Positions 37,684 through 47,313 are shown, counted from the stretch's first letter. The stretch: 64,000 bases of DNA from JBICHN01 sp043101845 (GCA_043101845.1 JBICHN010000011.1:1860001-1924000), one strand, 5' to 3'. Program-made: numbers and translations. Notes: generated by a model not told the origin, from the letters alone.

Positions 37684-37801
37684 GATCCATCGCTCCTGGT
37701 CGCTGCGAGTTGAGACGGACTGTAGACCCGGCCATCCCGGGGTCAACGCCCTTCGAATCCGGTTGGGGCGGGGCCCCGACCCGATGATAGGTAAGCCCGC
37801 G

Positions 37802-39718
37802 TCAGCCCCACCACCGCTTCGCCCACCGTCCGAGGCTGAGCAGTGGCCACGCGAGTTGCCAGTTCGACGCGGGATCCTGCGCGAGGATGTCACGGACCTC
37901 CGGGATGACGAACTCGCCGATCAACGAACTGGAACGGAAATCATCGACGCCGCCGGCCATCCAGCGCTGGAACGGGAGCGGAAAACTCGCTTTGCCCCGA
38001 TCGAGCACATCCTGCGGCAGATCATCGGCGAACGCCCGGCGGAGGACCCGCTTCGTCTCGTACGCGTTCGTGAGGAGCAACTCGCGACTCGATCGCCACG
38101 CCGCGGCGTCGAAAGGTGAAGGAGTGAGCTTGAGTTCAAATGGCAGGCGGGCGGCGAAGTTCGCGACCTCAACATCAGCGAACGGCGTTCGACCCTCGAC
38201 GCTTGCGAGCATCGTCGAGGTATCCAGGCGACCGAGAAGTCCCGTCAGGTTGATTCTGCGCTGGGCGCGAAGCCATCGCTCCGCCGGATCGATCTCGTCG
38301 CCGTCCGCGACGAACTGATTCGCGAGTTCGAGGATGAGCGCACGATCATCGTCGATCGCCGACATGAACGCTCCGGACAACAGCTGGCTCTTCACCGACG
38401 GATGCGCCCACGACTGGCTTCGGAACCAGTGCGAGACCTCATCGCCCAGATCGGCGACGCCGTATTGCTCCGACAGTTCAGAGCGAAACCGTACGCCGTC
38501 ATTCGGATCAGCGGGCCAGCGATGCTCCGGCGCCGTCGCCCGAATCCAGTCGATGGCGCTGAGCATGGGCCCGGCGTAGCCCCCGAAGAGTTCGTCGGCG
38601 CCTTCGCCGCTCAACGCGACCGTCGCGTGCGACTTGAGGTCCGCCGCGACTGCGTAGATCGCGGTTTCGTTCGGTGTCGTCAACGGGAGGCCATTCTCGG
38701 CCGTGAGATGCCGCCAAAGCTCATCGAACCGCGCCTCATCAAGCAGCACTTCGTGGTGTTCGGCGCCGAGTTGGTCCGCCATGAGCCGCGCATATTCGAG
38801 GTCGGTGGTTTCCCCCTCAGCCGGCGCCCCAGCGCACCAGGTCCGCATGGCGTCATCGGCGCCGAGTTGACGGCAGATCGTCGCGATGATCGCGCTGTCG
38901 AGACCTCCGGAAAGCAGCAGGCATCGGGGGACATCTGCCCGAAGATGTCGCTCAACGGAATCGACCATGAGCGATCGCAATTCGCCCGCAGCATCATAGA
39001 GTGACCGCTCCCGCGGAGCGTCCGTCGATTCGCGCCAGTGATTCATGATCCGCAGGTCGAGCGTCCCGTCTTCGTACGACGCCTGCGCAAAAACGCCGGG
39101 GCGAAGCGTGTACACCCCTTCGAAAAGCGTGCGCTCCCCGAGCGTCGTCTTGAGAGTGGTGAGGTACGCGGAGACCACCGCGAGGTCAGGACGCGGAGTG
39201 ATTCCGGGGTGAGCGAGCAAGGAGGGAAGATGACTGGCGAAGACAAGTTCGCGGCCGACGCTCGCCAGATAGATCGGCTTGATGCCCAAGGGGTCGCGCG
39301 CGAGCGTAAGTGTCTTGAGCTTTGAATCCCACACCGCGAGCGCGTACATGCCGCGCATTCGACGGAATGCGTCGACTCCCCAGGCCGCGAAAGCGTGGGC
39401 GACGGTTTCCGTGTCGCAAGTCGTACGGAACTCAACGCGATAGTCCGACCGGAGCGTCGCGCGGAGTTCCGCGTCGTTGTAAAGCTCGCCGTTATACAGG
39501 AGCAGGAATCGCCCTTCCGGCGAGCGCCAGGGCTGGTCGCCATGCTTCGGATCCATGACGGCCAGGCGCCGATGTCCGAAGAGGACCGGGCCCTCGTCAA
39601 CGAGTCCGACGCCGTCTGGGCCCCGAAATGACATGAGGTCCCGCATCGACTCAAAGGTCGATCGATCGATCGAGGGTCTCTCTCCGGGTGGCGCGATGAC
39701 GCCGATGATGCCGCACAT
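37802..39718 (-). CDS. asnB: Asparagine synthase (glutamine-hydrolysing)
   Basis: A 638-aa two-domain enzyme. MCGIIGV start gives the catalytic Cys of the class II glutaminase; LYNGELYND and the FRGPDGVG segment follow. The synthetase domain has the PP-loop LLSGGLDSAIIATI near residue 265. It could alternatively modify a peptide or exopolysaccharide precursor, as asnB-like genes in other contexts do, but nothing adjacent supports that. AAGGA lies about 14 nt before ATG 39718. Confidence 0.87.
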   Translation of the reverse strand: MCGIIGVIAPPGERPSIDRSTFESMRDLMSFRGPDGVGLVDEGPVLFGHRRLAVMDPKHGDQPWRSPEGRFLLLYNGELYNDAELRATLRSDYRVEFRTTCDTETVAHAFAAWGVDAFRRMRGMYALAVWDSKLKTLTLARDPLGIKPIYLASVGRELVFASHLPSLLAHPGITPRPDLAVVSAYLTTLKTTLGERTLFEGVYTLRPGVFAQASYEDGTLDLRIMNHWRESTDAPRERSLYDAAGELRSLMVDSVERHLRADVPRCLLLSGGLDSAIIATICRQLGADDAMRTWCAGAPAEGETTDLEYARLMADQLGAEHHEVLLDEARFDELWRHLTAENGLPLTTPNETAIYAVAADLKSHATVALSGEGADELFGGYAGPMLSAIDWIRATAPEHRWPADPNDGVRFRSELSEQYGVADLGDEVSHWFRSQSWAHPSVKSQLLSGAFMSAIDDDRALILELANQFVADGDEIDPAERWLRAQRRINLTGLLGRLDTSTMLASVEGRTPFADVEVANFAARLPFELKLTPSPFDAAAWRSSRELLLTNAYETKRVLRRAFADDLPQDVLDRGKASFPLPFQRWMAGGVDDFRSSSLIGEFVIPEVRDILAQDPASNWQLAWPLLSLGRWAKRWWG

Positions 39719-39866
39719 GAACGCGTCCGGTCCTTCCGCTTCGGTTCGGGCTCAAGGTTGAGCTATCGGATCGTTCGTCCGTCGCCCGGCACATTCCGCG
39801 CCGAACTCTTGTGATCGCGGTATGCTCGCCTCCGCGACCTTTTCCATCGCGAGAGGATGTGATCGA

Positions 39867-40976
39867 ATGTCCCCTACTGTTCGAGCGGCGGTCATGTCCG
39901 CTCCGGGTCGGCCGATCGAGACGCGTGAACTCCCGGAGCCGACGCTCGAGCCCGACTCCGCGTTGCTCGCCGTCGAACTGAGTGAAGTTTGCGGCACTGA
40001 TGTGCACCTCCAGCAAGGCAGACTCGCGGGAGTCCCTTATCCGCTCATCCCGGGTCATGTCACGGTGGGTCGACTCGAGAAGATTCGGGGCCATTTGCGC
40101 GACATCAATGGAAGGGCTTTCGAGGAGGGCGACCGAGTCACCTTCCTCGATGTCCATCGCACCTGTCATGCGTGCTGGCATTGCCTCGTAGCGAAGGCAA
40201 GCACCCGGTGCCCACGGCGAAAGGTCTACGGCATCACTTACGGGCTCGATGACGGGCTGACCGGTGGGTGGGCTGAGAAACTGTACCTCAAGCCGGGCAC
40301 CTTCGTCCTTCGGCTTGATGATGTCGACGCCGAAGGGTTTATGGCGGGCGGCTGCTCGTTACCGACGGCGCTTCATGCCGTCGATCGAGCCGCGATTCGC
40401 ATCGGTGACACCGTCCTCGTTCTCGGAAGCGGTCCGGTCGGATGGTCGGCGATCGCCTTCGCGAAGATGGCCGGCGCCGGTCGCGTGTTCTGCATCGGCG
40501 CGCCGGGAAACCGGCTGGAGATCGCCCGACGCGTCGGCGCGGACGAAGTACTCGACTTTACCAAATGCGATGAAGCAGGCCGCGGCGACTGGGTCCGGAC
40601 ACGCACCGGCGGGCGCGGCGCCGACATTACGATCGAGGCGACCGGAGCCCCGGCGGCCGTCGCCCAGGCCTTGCAATGGACGCGCGACGCCGGGCGGGTG
40701 GTCATCGTCGGCCAATACACCGATCACGGTGAAGTCTCGATCAATCCGCATCTCAATCTCAATCGCAAGCACCTCGAGGTCTACGGGTGCTGGGGATCGG
40801 ACTATTCACACTTCCACCGGGCGGTGGACATCCTGCGCTATCCAGCACGGGCGGAGGCCTGGTCCGGCATCTCGACTGAGCGCTTCGGACTTGATGAGGC
40901 GAACGACGCGATCGCCGCGGTCGAAACGGGCGCCGTCGGCAAGGCTCTCATTGACCCTTCACGAATCCAGCGCTGA
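39867..40976 (+). CDS. Zinc-dependent alcohol/polyol dehydrogenase (MDR superfamily)
   Basis: A 369-aa medium-chain dehydrogenase. Catalytic zinc ligand Cys in SEVCGTDVHL, then PGHVTVGRL, where the usual GHE reads GHV. A structural zinc lobe is present (CHACWHCLVAKASTRC), and the NAD(P) motif reads VLVLGSGPVGW. ATG 39867 has GAGAGGA 8-9 nt upstream. The substrate is unknown. It stands between asnB (divergent) and a secreted-protein gene. Confidence 0.85.
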   Translation: MSPTVRAAVMSAPGRPIETRELPEPTLEPDSALLAVELSEVCGTDVHLQQGRLAGVPYPLIPGHVTVGRLEKIRGHLRDINGRAFEEGDRVTFLDVHRTCHACWHCLVAKASTRCPRRKVYGITYGLDDGLTGGWAEKLYLKPGTFVLRLDDVDAEGFMAGGCSLPTALHAVDRAAIRIGDTVLVLGSGPVGWSAIAFAKMAGAGRVFCIGAPGNRLEIARRVGADEVLDFTKCDEAGRGDWVRTRTGGRGADITIEATGAPAAVAQALQWTRDAGRVVIVGQYTDHGEVSINPHLNLNRKHLEVYGCWGSDYSHFHRAVDILRYPARAEAWSGISTERFGLDEANDAIAAVETGAVGKALIDPSRIQR

Positions 40977-41054
40977 AAACGCTTGCATTGGCGCTCGAGT
41001 GAGTGTGGAATGATTCATCGCGGGCGTTCAATGCCCGTCAAGAAGGAGAGAGTG

Positions 41055-42083
41055 ATGACACGCCATTTCGGGATCGCCGCGCTTATCGCGAGCGTCGCGC
41101 TCGGGTCTACGGTCACCGGACAAACGAGCGAGTACTTCGTCAACTCGGGCGATCAGGCGACCTTCAGTGTGTTGCAGGGCGGCGCGCGGTTGCGAACCTG
41201 GGGCACCGCGTCGGGCACGGCCCAGTATCAATATCCGATCGTCGTCATCGACACCGTTCGGACCATGGGCGCCAACGCGGGCGACATCGGCGCCGAGTAT
41301 TCGGTTGATGGCGTCGATCTCGGATCACGGTACACCCATCCGCTGGGCGGATCAGGCCGCGCGTGGGACGGCACGACGGATGGCGTCTCGAATTACGCCA
41401 TCGATTCGAGTGGAGATGTCTATCGCTACGACCGCGACTGGACGAACGAATCGCTGCTCTTCGCCACCCCGCGCGGTATCGGCTCGCTCACATTCGATCT
41501 GGAGAACGGAACGATGTGGGTCTCGTCGTTCGGCGATACGGACATCACCGAATATACGATGACCGGAATCATTCTGAGTTCGTTCTCGACTGGCCATACG
41601 CAAAACATGGCGCTCGCGTACGATCACGCTGACGGAACGCTCTGGCTTCACGATCGCACGACACAGGGCACTTTCGAGCAATGGACACGGGATGGCGTGC
41701 GCCTCCAGCGCATCGCCGTACCGGGAATGTCGACCCAGAACGCCCTTGCCGGCGAGTTCGCCTTTCCCGCGAGCCAGTTCAGCTTGACTGTACAGGGCGA
41801 TTGCCCCGGATCGACGACGCTTTCCGTGACGGGCGCCACTCCGAACGGGCAGGTCGCATTCCTCTATGCGTTCGATCAGGGATCTTTCGTCATCCCTGGA
41901 GGGCCGTGCACCGGTACGCAGCTCGGGCTTGATTCGTCGGTGCAGATCGGCGCCGTCGAAACGGCGGACGCGAATGGCGACGCGTCGGTGACGACGAATG
42001 TCCCACCGGCGGCGTGTGGCAATGTGTTTGTCCAGGCGATTGACGGAGGAACCTGCGCCACGAGCCAGGTCTTCGGCCTCTGA
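41055..42083 (+). CDS. Secreted protein with the shared C-terminal domain
   Basis: A 342-aa protein, signal peptide cleaved near VTG-Q23. The middle (about 60-240) looks like a beta-propeller of short repeats (SSGDVYRYDRDW, ENGTMWVSSFGDTDITEYTM, DGTLWLHDRTTQGTFEQWTRDG). The last 95 residues, from GDCPGSTTLSVTGATPNGQV to GTCATSQVFGL, form the complete version of the C-terminal domain also carried by the two proteases, the broken gene and the HAF protein. AAGGAG precedes ATG 41055. Function unknown; envelope or extracellular. Confidence 0.7.
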   Translation: MTRHFGIAALIASVALGSTVTGQTSEYFVNSGDQATFSVLQGGARLRTWGTASGTAQYQYPIVVIDTVRTMGANAGDIGAEYSVDGVDLGSRYTHPLGGSGRAWDGTTDGVSNYAIDSSGDVYRYDRDWTNESLLFATPRGIGSLTFDLENGTMWVSSFGDTDITEYTMTGIILSSFSTGHTQNMALAYDHADGTLWLHDRTTQGTFEQWTRDGVRLQRIAVPGMSTQNALAGEFAFPASQFSLTVQGDCPGSTTLSVTGATPNGQVAFLYAFDQGSFVIPGGPCTGTQLGLDSSVQIGAVETADANGDASVTTNVPPAACGNVFVQAIDGGTCATSQVFGL

Positions 42084-42124
42084 GCCGAATGACCGAATGC
42101 ATGGGTGCAAGTGTGTGCTCTCAG

Positions 42125-42601
42125 TCAGACCTGCGTCGTTGACGCCTCGACGGCGAGGGTCTCGGACGCGACGCGCAGCTCTTCGAGATCCTGCTCGAAG
42201 GCCTTTGCGCACGCGCCCATCATGAGTTTCCCGAACGGCGACATGAGCTTGGCGAAGAAGCTCATCGGTTTCGTCTCAAAGACCACATTCACCTTCGTGG
42301 CCTCTTCGCCGTCGGGCAGGAAGTCGAAACGCGTGCGACAATGGCAGCCACAGGAATCCGCGGCGACGGTGTATCCCCGGTTCGGCTCGAAGTCAGTGAT
42401 CTCCATCTCCTGACTCGCTTCTTTCCCGAACATGACGCGTGTCTCCGAGAACCGCGTCCCGGTCCCGATGGGCCCGTCGCTCAGCACCTCGAGCTTCTTG
42501 ACCCCGGAAATGCGTTCTTCGGCGCGCGGCAGATCCGTGAAGACCTCGAAGACGATTTCGACCGGCGCCTCGATTCGCTTGGTCATTGAGAATGCGGCCA
42601 T
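42125..42601 (-). CDS. SRPBCC-family (START-like) protein
   Basis: A 158-aa protein. MTKRIEAPVEIVFEVFTDLPRAEERISGVKKLEVL is the usual opening of polyketide-cyclase/START-like folds, which bind hydrophobic ligands; the final helix is LMMGACAKAFEQDLEELR. Ligand and role unknown. ATG 42601 has GGAG 8 nt upstream. Confidence 0.75.
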   Translation of the reverse strand: MAAFSMTKRIEAPVEIVFEVFTDLPRAEERISGVKKLEVLSDGPIGTGTRFSETRVMFGKEASQEMEITDFEPNRGYTVAADSCGCHCRTRFDFLPDGEEATKVNVVFETKPMSFFAKLMSPFGKLMMGACAKAFEQDLEELRVASETLAVEASTTQV

Positions 42602-42697
42602 GACTGGAACTCCAACGACGGCTCAGAATCAGCGAGCGCCATCGTACCTCAGATTGATCGACCGCGCCGAAACAGGCCGCGTCCCCGGCGATTCCGC

Positions 42698-43132
42698 TCA
42701 GACCCAGACCTGCACGATGAGGGCCGGCTCCTTCGTCTTACCGGTGAAGGTGCCGATCGAAGTCGTTACAAGCTTCACCTCGTATTCGGGGTGACTGTCG
42801 AGCCACTCATTGATTGATTGGTCGAGGTACACGAGCGATTCATCCGTCAGCTTGGAATGGAAGGTGCGCACATGCATGGCGCCCGTGCCATTCTGGTTCG
42901 GCGTGCGATTCCAGACATCTTCATGCCGGACGCGCTCGTTCGTGCGAATCTTGGAACTTCCGATGACCGTGGCGCCGCCCGATGAAGTCTCTGAAGCGGA
43001 GGAGTCGCTGGCGCCGTTGCCATTCCCGTTTCCATCGCCACCTCCGGCGCCCAGAGACGATGGCGCGTTGAATCGAATCTTGGGACTAGCCGGGGATCCG
43101 GCGCCGTTACCGTTCTGGTCGGATTCGGGCAT
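42698..43132 (-). CDS. Hypothetical protein with Gly/Asn/Ser-rich N-terminus
   Basis: A 144-aa protein. Residues 1-55 are low-complexity, rich in G, N and S. The C-terminal 60 residues (MHVRTFHSKLTDESLVYLDQ to EPALIVQVWV) look like a small alpha/beta domain and are probably the conserved part. GGAGG lies 9 nt before ATG 43132, and the start residue falls directly on low-complexity sequence. I do not recognise the family. Confidence 0.55.
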   Translation of the reverse strand: MPESDQNGNGAGSPASPKIRFNAPSSLGAGGGDGNGNGNGASDSSASETSSGGATVIGSSKIRTNERVRHEDVWNRTPNQNGTGAMHVRTFHSKLTDESLVYLDQSINEWLDSHPEYEVKLVTTSIGTFTGKTKEPALIVQVWV

Positions 43133-43315
43133 GTGGAACGCCTCCGTAGATGCGTGGCGGTCGGGTTGACGATCGGTCGTTCACTCGGCGCGGCCGCGAG
43201 CGGGCCGTCCTCCGAGTGCGAAGAAGAACTGTTGAACTGGCCCGACGCGAGAGCGTGAGTCGGCCAACTGCCAATGCCGTTGTACCACATTTGGACGGTT
43301 ATCACAAGGCGGGGC

Positions 43316-43714
43316 TCACTCGGCGCCGCGTTCGAGGCAGTGCAGCGTCGTTTCATTCTCAACCCGCCAGACCTGGACGACTCCGCCGCTCCATCGAACG
43401 CGGAACTCGCGCGGAAACAGGTCGGTGGACGCCGGACGCGGACGCCGCGTCTCGTATCGTCCGTGAGCGACTTGACGCACATGCCCCCGGCCTCCGGAGA
43501 TAGGGCCCTCGTAGTCGAGGTACATGACGCGATGCGCATTGAGCGTCTCAAACGCGAGTCGCTCGTCGGAGCCGACCTCGTCCGGTCGACGAAAACATCG
43601 GGCGGCGAGAAGCGGCTCGGAGGCCGGCTCATCGACGGCGAGCAGCCAGTCGTAATGCTCGCCGATTCCCGGCGCCCCGATGTGATGCAGGAGTGCGGTC
43701 CGGAGTTCCGACAT
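43316..43714 (-). CDS. Stand-alone LigD-type 3'-phosphoesterase domain protein
   Basis: A 132-aa protein. The order of motifs matches the phosphoesterase (PE) domain of DNA ligase D: H-H near residue 10, EHYDW (His20, Asp22), RLAFETLNAHRVMYLDYEG (His61, Tyr65, Glu69), then GGRGHVRQVAHGRYE. In LigD the equivalent His, His, Asp and His residues bind the Mn2+ and process 3' ends at breaks. No ligase or primase domain is attached and no Ku gene is visible. ATG 43714, divergent from the TPR lipoprotein gene. Confidence 0.65.
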   Translation of the reverse strand: MSELRTALLHHIGAPGIGEHYDWLLAVDEPASEPLLAARCFRRPDEVGSDERLAFETLNAHRVMYLDYEGPISGGRGHVRQVAHGRYETRRPRPASTDLFPREFRVRWSGGVVQVWRVENETTLHCLERGAE

Positions 43715-43872
43715 GATGCGCAGGCTCCGAGACTGGCCGAGTGGTCCATTCTAACGCTTGAACCGCGCCGACCGCGTCGCTGGCTCCGCGCATCCGCTCT
43801 GATATCATGGCTTCTTGCCCGATCCACCCGATAGACGGTGGACGAGATCGATTGATCGAGGAGCGACCGCCC

Positions 43873-44550
43873 ATGCGAATTCGAGACCTTCATGCCATGC
43901 CGATTCTCGGGCTGCTGCTCGGCGCGGCGCTCAGTTTGTCGTCCGGCTGCGAGAGTAATGTCGAAGCGCGGCGCGATGCGGCGCTGGCGTATGAGCGCGG
44001 CGATTACGAACGCTCCGCGACACTCTACGAGCAGGTGCTCGAACGCCGGCCCGAAGATCCGGAGGCGAACCTCGGACTCGGCAAAGCCCTTCTTGCCGCC
44101 GGCGAAACGGTGCCGGCGCGCTCACATCTGGCCATCGCCTACCAGCACTCATGGGACCACCCGAACGAGTCCTACGCGGTCGCCGGCTATCTCGCTGAAG
44201 CGATGGCGCAGGGGAGTGATACTGACCGTCTTTTCCAGTTACTGCGTGATCGCGCCGAGACGACCGGTGAGTCGCGTGACTATGTGCGATGGGGCGATTA
44301 CGCGATGCGATTCGGTGATCCTGATTCCGCGGAGCTGGCGTACCGCACGGCGGCCCGGCTCTCGGAGGGGAACGACGCGGAGCCCTATTACAAGCTGGCG
44401 TTGCTCTACGATTCGATCGGTGACGCTTCGGCGGCGGACCGACGACTCCGACAGGCGTACGGCATCGCTCCGCATGACGCCGAGATCATCGCGAAGCTGC
44501 GGGAGCGGCATGCCGTCGTCGGTCCCTCACTGGCGCTGCCACCCGATTAA
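43873..44550 (+). CDS. TPR-repeat lipoprotein
   Basis: A 225-aa protein. Signal peptide with lipobox SLSSGC. Tetratricopeptide repeats follow: EARRDAALAYERGDYERSATLYEQVLERRPEDPEANLGLGKALLAAG is a typical pair, and two more weak units lie near residues 150-215. Probably a periplasmic or outer-membrane scaffold. ATG 43873 selected because it begins the signal peptide and has GAGGAG upstream. 32 bp ahead of the ArsR-methyltransferase gene, so possibly co-transcribed. Confidence 0.72.
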   Translation: MRIRDLHAMPILGLLLGAALSLSSGCESNVEARRDAALAYERGDYERSATLYEQVLERRPEDPEANLGLGKALLAAGETVPARSHLAIAYQHSWDHPNESYAVAGYLAEAMAQGSDTDRLFQLLRDRAETTGESRDYVRWGDYAMRFGDPDSAELAYRTAARLSEGNDAEPYYKLALLYDSIGDASAADRRLRQAYGIAPHDAEIIAKLRERHAVVGPSLALPPD

Positions 44551-44582
44551 GGTCCAGCGCTCCTTCTTTTCTGGAACGCGTA

Positions 44583-45554
44583 ATGCCGCCGTCGCTTCGC
44601 GACAGCTCGGTCACGGAATGGCTCTCGACTCTGAGCGATCTGACGAGGCTGCGCCTGCTCCGGCTGCTCGAATGTGATGAACTCAGCGTGGGCGAACTCG
44701 CCACGATACTGCAACTTCCGCAGTCCACGGCGAGTCGGCATCTCAAAACGCTCTTCGAGAACGGCTGGATCGCCCGCCGCTCCATCGGTACCGCCGGCCG
44801 GTATCGATTCGTCGTTGATGACCTTCCCGAGGCCGCCGCATCGCTGTGGGCGCTGACGAGGGAGCAACTTGGCGATACGCCGCAGATTCGGCAGGACCTC
44901 AATCGGCTCGATGAGATACTGAGCGGTCGCGAGATCGACACGGCGAGCTACTTCGGATCGGTCGGCGCCGAATGGGACGCGATTCGCGCCGCGCTCTTCG
45001 GCCGAAGCTTCTTCGAGCACGCGCTGCTCGGCCTGTTACCAGCGGAATGGATCGTGGCCGACCTTGGCTGCGGGACCGGCGAACTCACCGCGAAGCTCGC
45101 GCCGCATGTGCGCAAGGTGCTCGCGGTTGACATGTCGTCGGCCATGCTCGACGCGGCCCGAAATCGCCTCGCCGAGGTGTCGAATGTCTTCTTTCACGAA
45201 GCCGATCTCCTCGAACTGCCCTTCCCGGAAGGCGCCGCCGATGCGGCGGTCATCTCACTCGTGCTTCATCACATCGAAGACCCGGAGCAGGCGATCGCCG
45301 AGGCGGGACGCATCGTGAAGTCGGGCGGCCGCATGCTCATCATTGACATGCTCGAACACGATCGGGACGAATACCGCCACACCATGGGTCACCGCTGGCT
45401 CGGATTCGCTGAAGAAGTGGCGCCCGGGTGGCTGAGCGAAGCGGGATTCTCCGATGTCCGACTCTGGCGTCTTCCCGGCGAGCCGGATTCGAAGGGTCCG
45501 GAGCTCTTCGCCTGCGCTGGAACGAAGGCGTCCACGACTGGACGCCGCGGCTGA
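44583..45554 (+). CDS. ArsR-family regulator fused to a SAM-dependent methyltransferase domain
   Basis: A 323-aa protein. Residues 8-85 are an ArsR-type winged helix (LSDLTRLRLLRLLE, LSVGELATILQLPQSTASRHLKTLFENGWI). Residues 130-260 hold a class I methyltransferase fold (VADLGCGTGELTAKLA, AVDMSSAMLDAA). No metal-binding cysteine motif is visible in the helix region. Such fusions sit beside ahcY in several bacteria, and ArsR-family SahR proteins regulate the SAM cycle. The domain could sense SAM or SAH rather than methylate. The palindrome at 45650-45671 is a candidate target. Confidence 0.82.
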   Translation: MPPSLRDSSVTEWLSTLSDLTRLRLLRLLECDELSVGELATILQLPQSTASRHLKTLFENGWIARRSIGTAGRYRFVVDDLPEAAASLWALTREQLGDTPQIRQDLNRLDEILSGREIDTASYFGSVGAEWDAIRAALFGRSFFEHALLGLLPAEWIVADLGCGTGELTAKLAPHVRKVLAVDMSSAMLDAARNRLAEVSNVFFHEADLLELPFPEGAADAAVISLVLHHIEDPEQAIAEAGRIVKSGGRMLIIDMLEHDRDEYRHTMGHRWLGFAEEVAPGWLSEAGFSDVRLWRLPGEPDSKGPELFACAGTKASTTGRRG

Positions 45555-45649
45555 TCTCTCTCGGCCCGCCGGGGTCACTCCCCCATTTCATCTCAGTTCG
45601 CCCGAATCGTCTCGAGGTTGGTTGCCCGCCCCGGAACGGTATTCTACGC

Positions 45650-45671
45650 TTCATCCGGATAGACGGATGAA
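45650..45671. promoter_or_regulatory. Perfect inverted repeat, candidate operator of ahcY
   Basis: TTCATCCG (45650-45657), 6-nt spacer, CGGATGAA (45664-45671). A TATTCT hexamer at 45640-45645 with TTGGTT 16 bp upstream at 45618-45623 would be a weak promoter whose start point falls inside the repeat. The site lies 75 bp before the ahcY ATG and 96 bp after the ArsR-methyltransferase gene. A repressor bound here would block ahcY. Confidence 0.5.
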
Positions 45672-45745
45672 TGCCTCTCGCGCATCGTTTGTCCGCAGCG
45701 ATGTACGATCCCGACCTACCACTTTCACGCAAGGACAACGCGATC

Positions 45746-47248
45746 ATGACCACCGCCACCGCTCCGAAGGGTCAGTCCGCCCAGCGCGGCGCCACGACGC
45801 CACTCGAGTACAAGGTAAAGGACCTCGATCTTGCGGAACTCGGTCGCAAGGAGATCGAACTCGCCGAGCACGAGATGCCCGGACTGATGGCCCTCCGCGA
45901 AAAGTACGCCGACGAGCAGCCGCTTAAGGGCGTGAAGGTTGGTGGCTCGCTGCACATGACTGTCCAGACCGCGGTGCTCATCGAGACGCTGCTCGACCTT
46001 GGCGCCGATGTTCGCTGGTGTTCGTGCAATATCTTCTCGACCCAGGATCCCGCCGCGGCGGCCGTGGTCGTCGGCCGTGGTGGAACGCCGGACAATCTCC
46101 AGGGATGCCCGGTGTTCGCCTGGAAGGGTGAGACGCTCGAGGAGTACTGGTGGTGCACGAATGAAATGCTGACCTGGCCCGACGGGAGTGGTCCGGACCT
46201 CATCGTGGACGATGGCGGCGACGCGACGCTGCTTGTTCACAAGGGATACGAGTACGAGAAGTCGGGCAAGGTTCCGGCGTTCGACGCGGAGAACGAGCCT
46301 GAGGAATGGGGCGTCATTCTCGAGCTGATCCGCCGCCTGCAGAAGGACGAGCCGGGGAAGTGGGCGAAGATCGCGCCGTCGATCAAGGGTGTCAGCGAAG
46401 AGACGACGACGGGCGTTCATCGCCTGTACGAGATGGCGAAGAAGGGCACGCTGCTCTTCCCCGCGATCAATGTGAATGACTCCGTCACGAAGAGCAAGTT
46501 CGACAATATCTACGGCTGTCGTCATTCGCTCATCGACGGTCTCAATCGCGCGAGCGATGTGATGATCGGCGGAAAGGTGGCGGTCGTCTGTGGCTACGGC
46601 GAAGTCGGCAAGGGGTGCTGCCAGTCGCTGCGCGGTCAGGGCTGCCGCGTCATCGTCACGGAAATCGATCCAATCTGTGCGTTGCAGGCGGCGATGGAGG
46701 GCTACGAAGTGAAGCCGCTCGAGGATGTCCTCGAAGAGGCGGACATCTTCGTCACGACGACCGGAAACTTCGACATCATTACCGCCGAGCACATGCGGAA
46801 GATGAAGGACAAGGCGATCGTCGGGAACATCGGCCACTTTGACAACGAGATCGACATGGCCGGCCTCCACAAGCTCGAGAAGAAGGGCGTGGTCGAGCGG
46901 AAGAACATCAAGCCGCAGTACGACGAATTCCGCTTCACGGATACCGGCCGAAGCGTGCTCATTCTCGCGGAGGGCCGATTGCTCAATCTCGGTTGCGCAA
47001 CGGGTCATCCCAGCTTCGTCATGAGCGCGTCGTTCACGAACCAGGTCTTGGCGCAGATCGAGCTCTGGAAGAATCACTCAAGCTACGCCAATCAGGTCTA
47101 CATGCTGCCCAAGCAGCTCGACGAAGAGGTCGCCCGGCTCCATCTCGACAAGCTTGGCGTAAAGCTCACGAAGCTCACGCAGAAGCAGGCGGATTACATC
47201 GGCGTGCCGGTCGAAGGACCGTATAAGCCGGATCACTACCGGTATTGA
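45746..47248 (+). CDS. ahcY: Adenosylhomocysteinase (S-adenosylhomocysteine hydrolase)
   Basis: A 500-aa NAD-bound enzyme that splits S-adenosylhomocysteine to adenosine and homocysteine. MTVQTAVLIETLLDLGA, WCSCNIFSTQD, NVNDSVTKSKFDN and the NAD loop VCGYGEVGKGCC are all present, and the C-terminus GPYKPDHYRY is the canonical KPDHYRY end. It is of the long bacterial type with the extra segment near 150-190. ATG 45746 has AAGGA 10 nt upstream; an in-frame ATG at 45671 lies in the palindrome and is not conserved. Confidence 0.97.
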   Translation: MTTATAPKGQSAQRGATTPLEYKVKDLDLAELGRKEIELAEHEMPGLMALREKYADEQPLKGVKVGGSLHMTVQTAVLIETLLDLGADVRWCSCNIFSTQDPAAAAVVVGRGGTPDNLQGCPVFAWKGETLEEYWWCTNEMLTWPDGSGPDLIVDDGGDATLLVHKGYEYEKSGKVPAFDAENEPEEWGVILELIRRLQKDEPGKWAKIAPSIKGVSEETTTGVHRLYEMAKKGTLLFPAINVNDSVTKSKFDNIYGCRHSLIDGLNRASDVMIGGKVAVVCGYGEVGKGCCQSLRGQGCRVIVTEIDPICALQAAMEGYEVKPLEDVLEEADIFVTTTGNFDIITAEHMRKMKDKAIVGNIGHFDNEIDMAGLHKLEKKGVVERKNIKPQYDEFRFTDTGRSVLILAEGRLLNLGCATGHPSFVMSASFTNQVLAQIELWKNHSSYANQVYMLPKQLDEEVARLHLDKLGVKLTKLTQKQADYIGVPVEGPYKPDHYRY

Positions 47249-47282
47249 TTCGCCTCCGTGCGACTCGCATCTTGGTCCGTTC

Positions 47283-47313
47283 AAGCCCGCGGCGATTCGC
47301 CGCGGGCTTTTCA
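47283..47313 (+). terminator. Rho-independent terminator after ahcY
   Basis: Perfect 12-bp arms at 47283-47294 and 47298-47309 with a 3-nt ATT loop, ending in CTTTTC. Confidence 0.88.
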
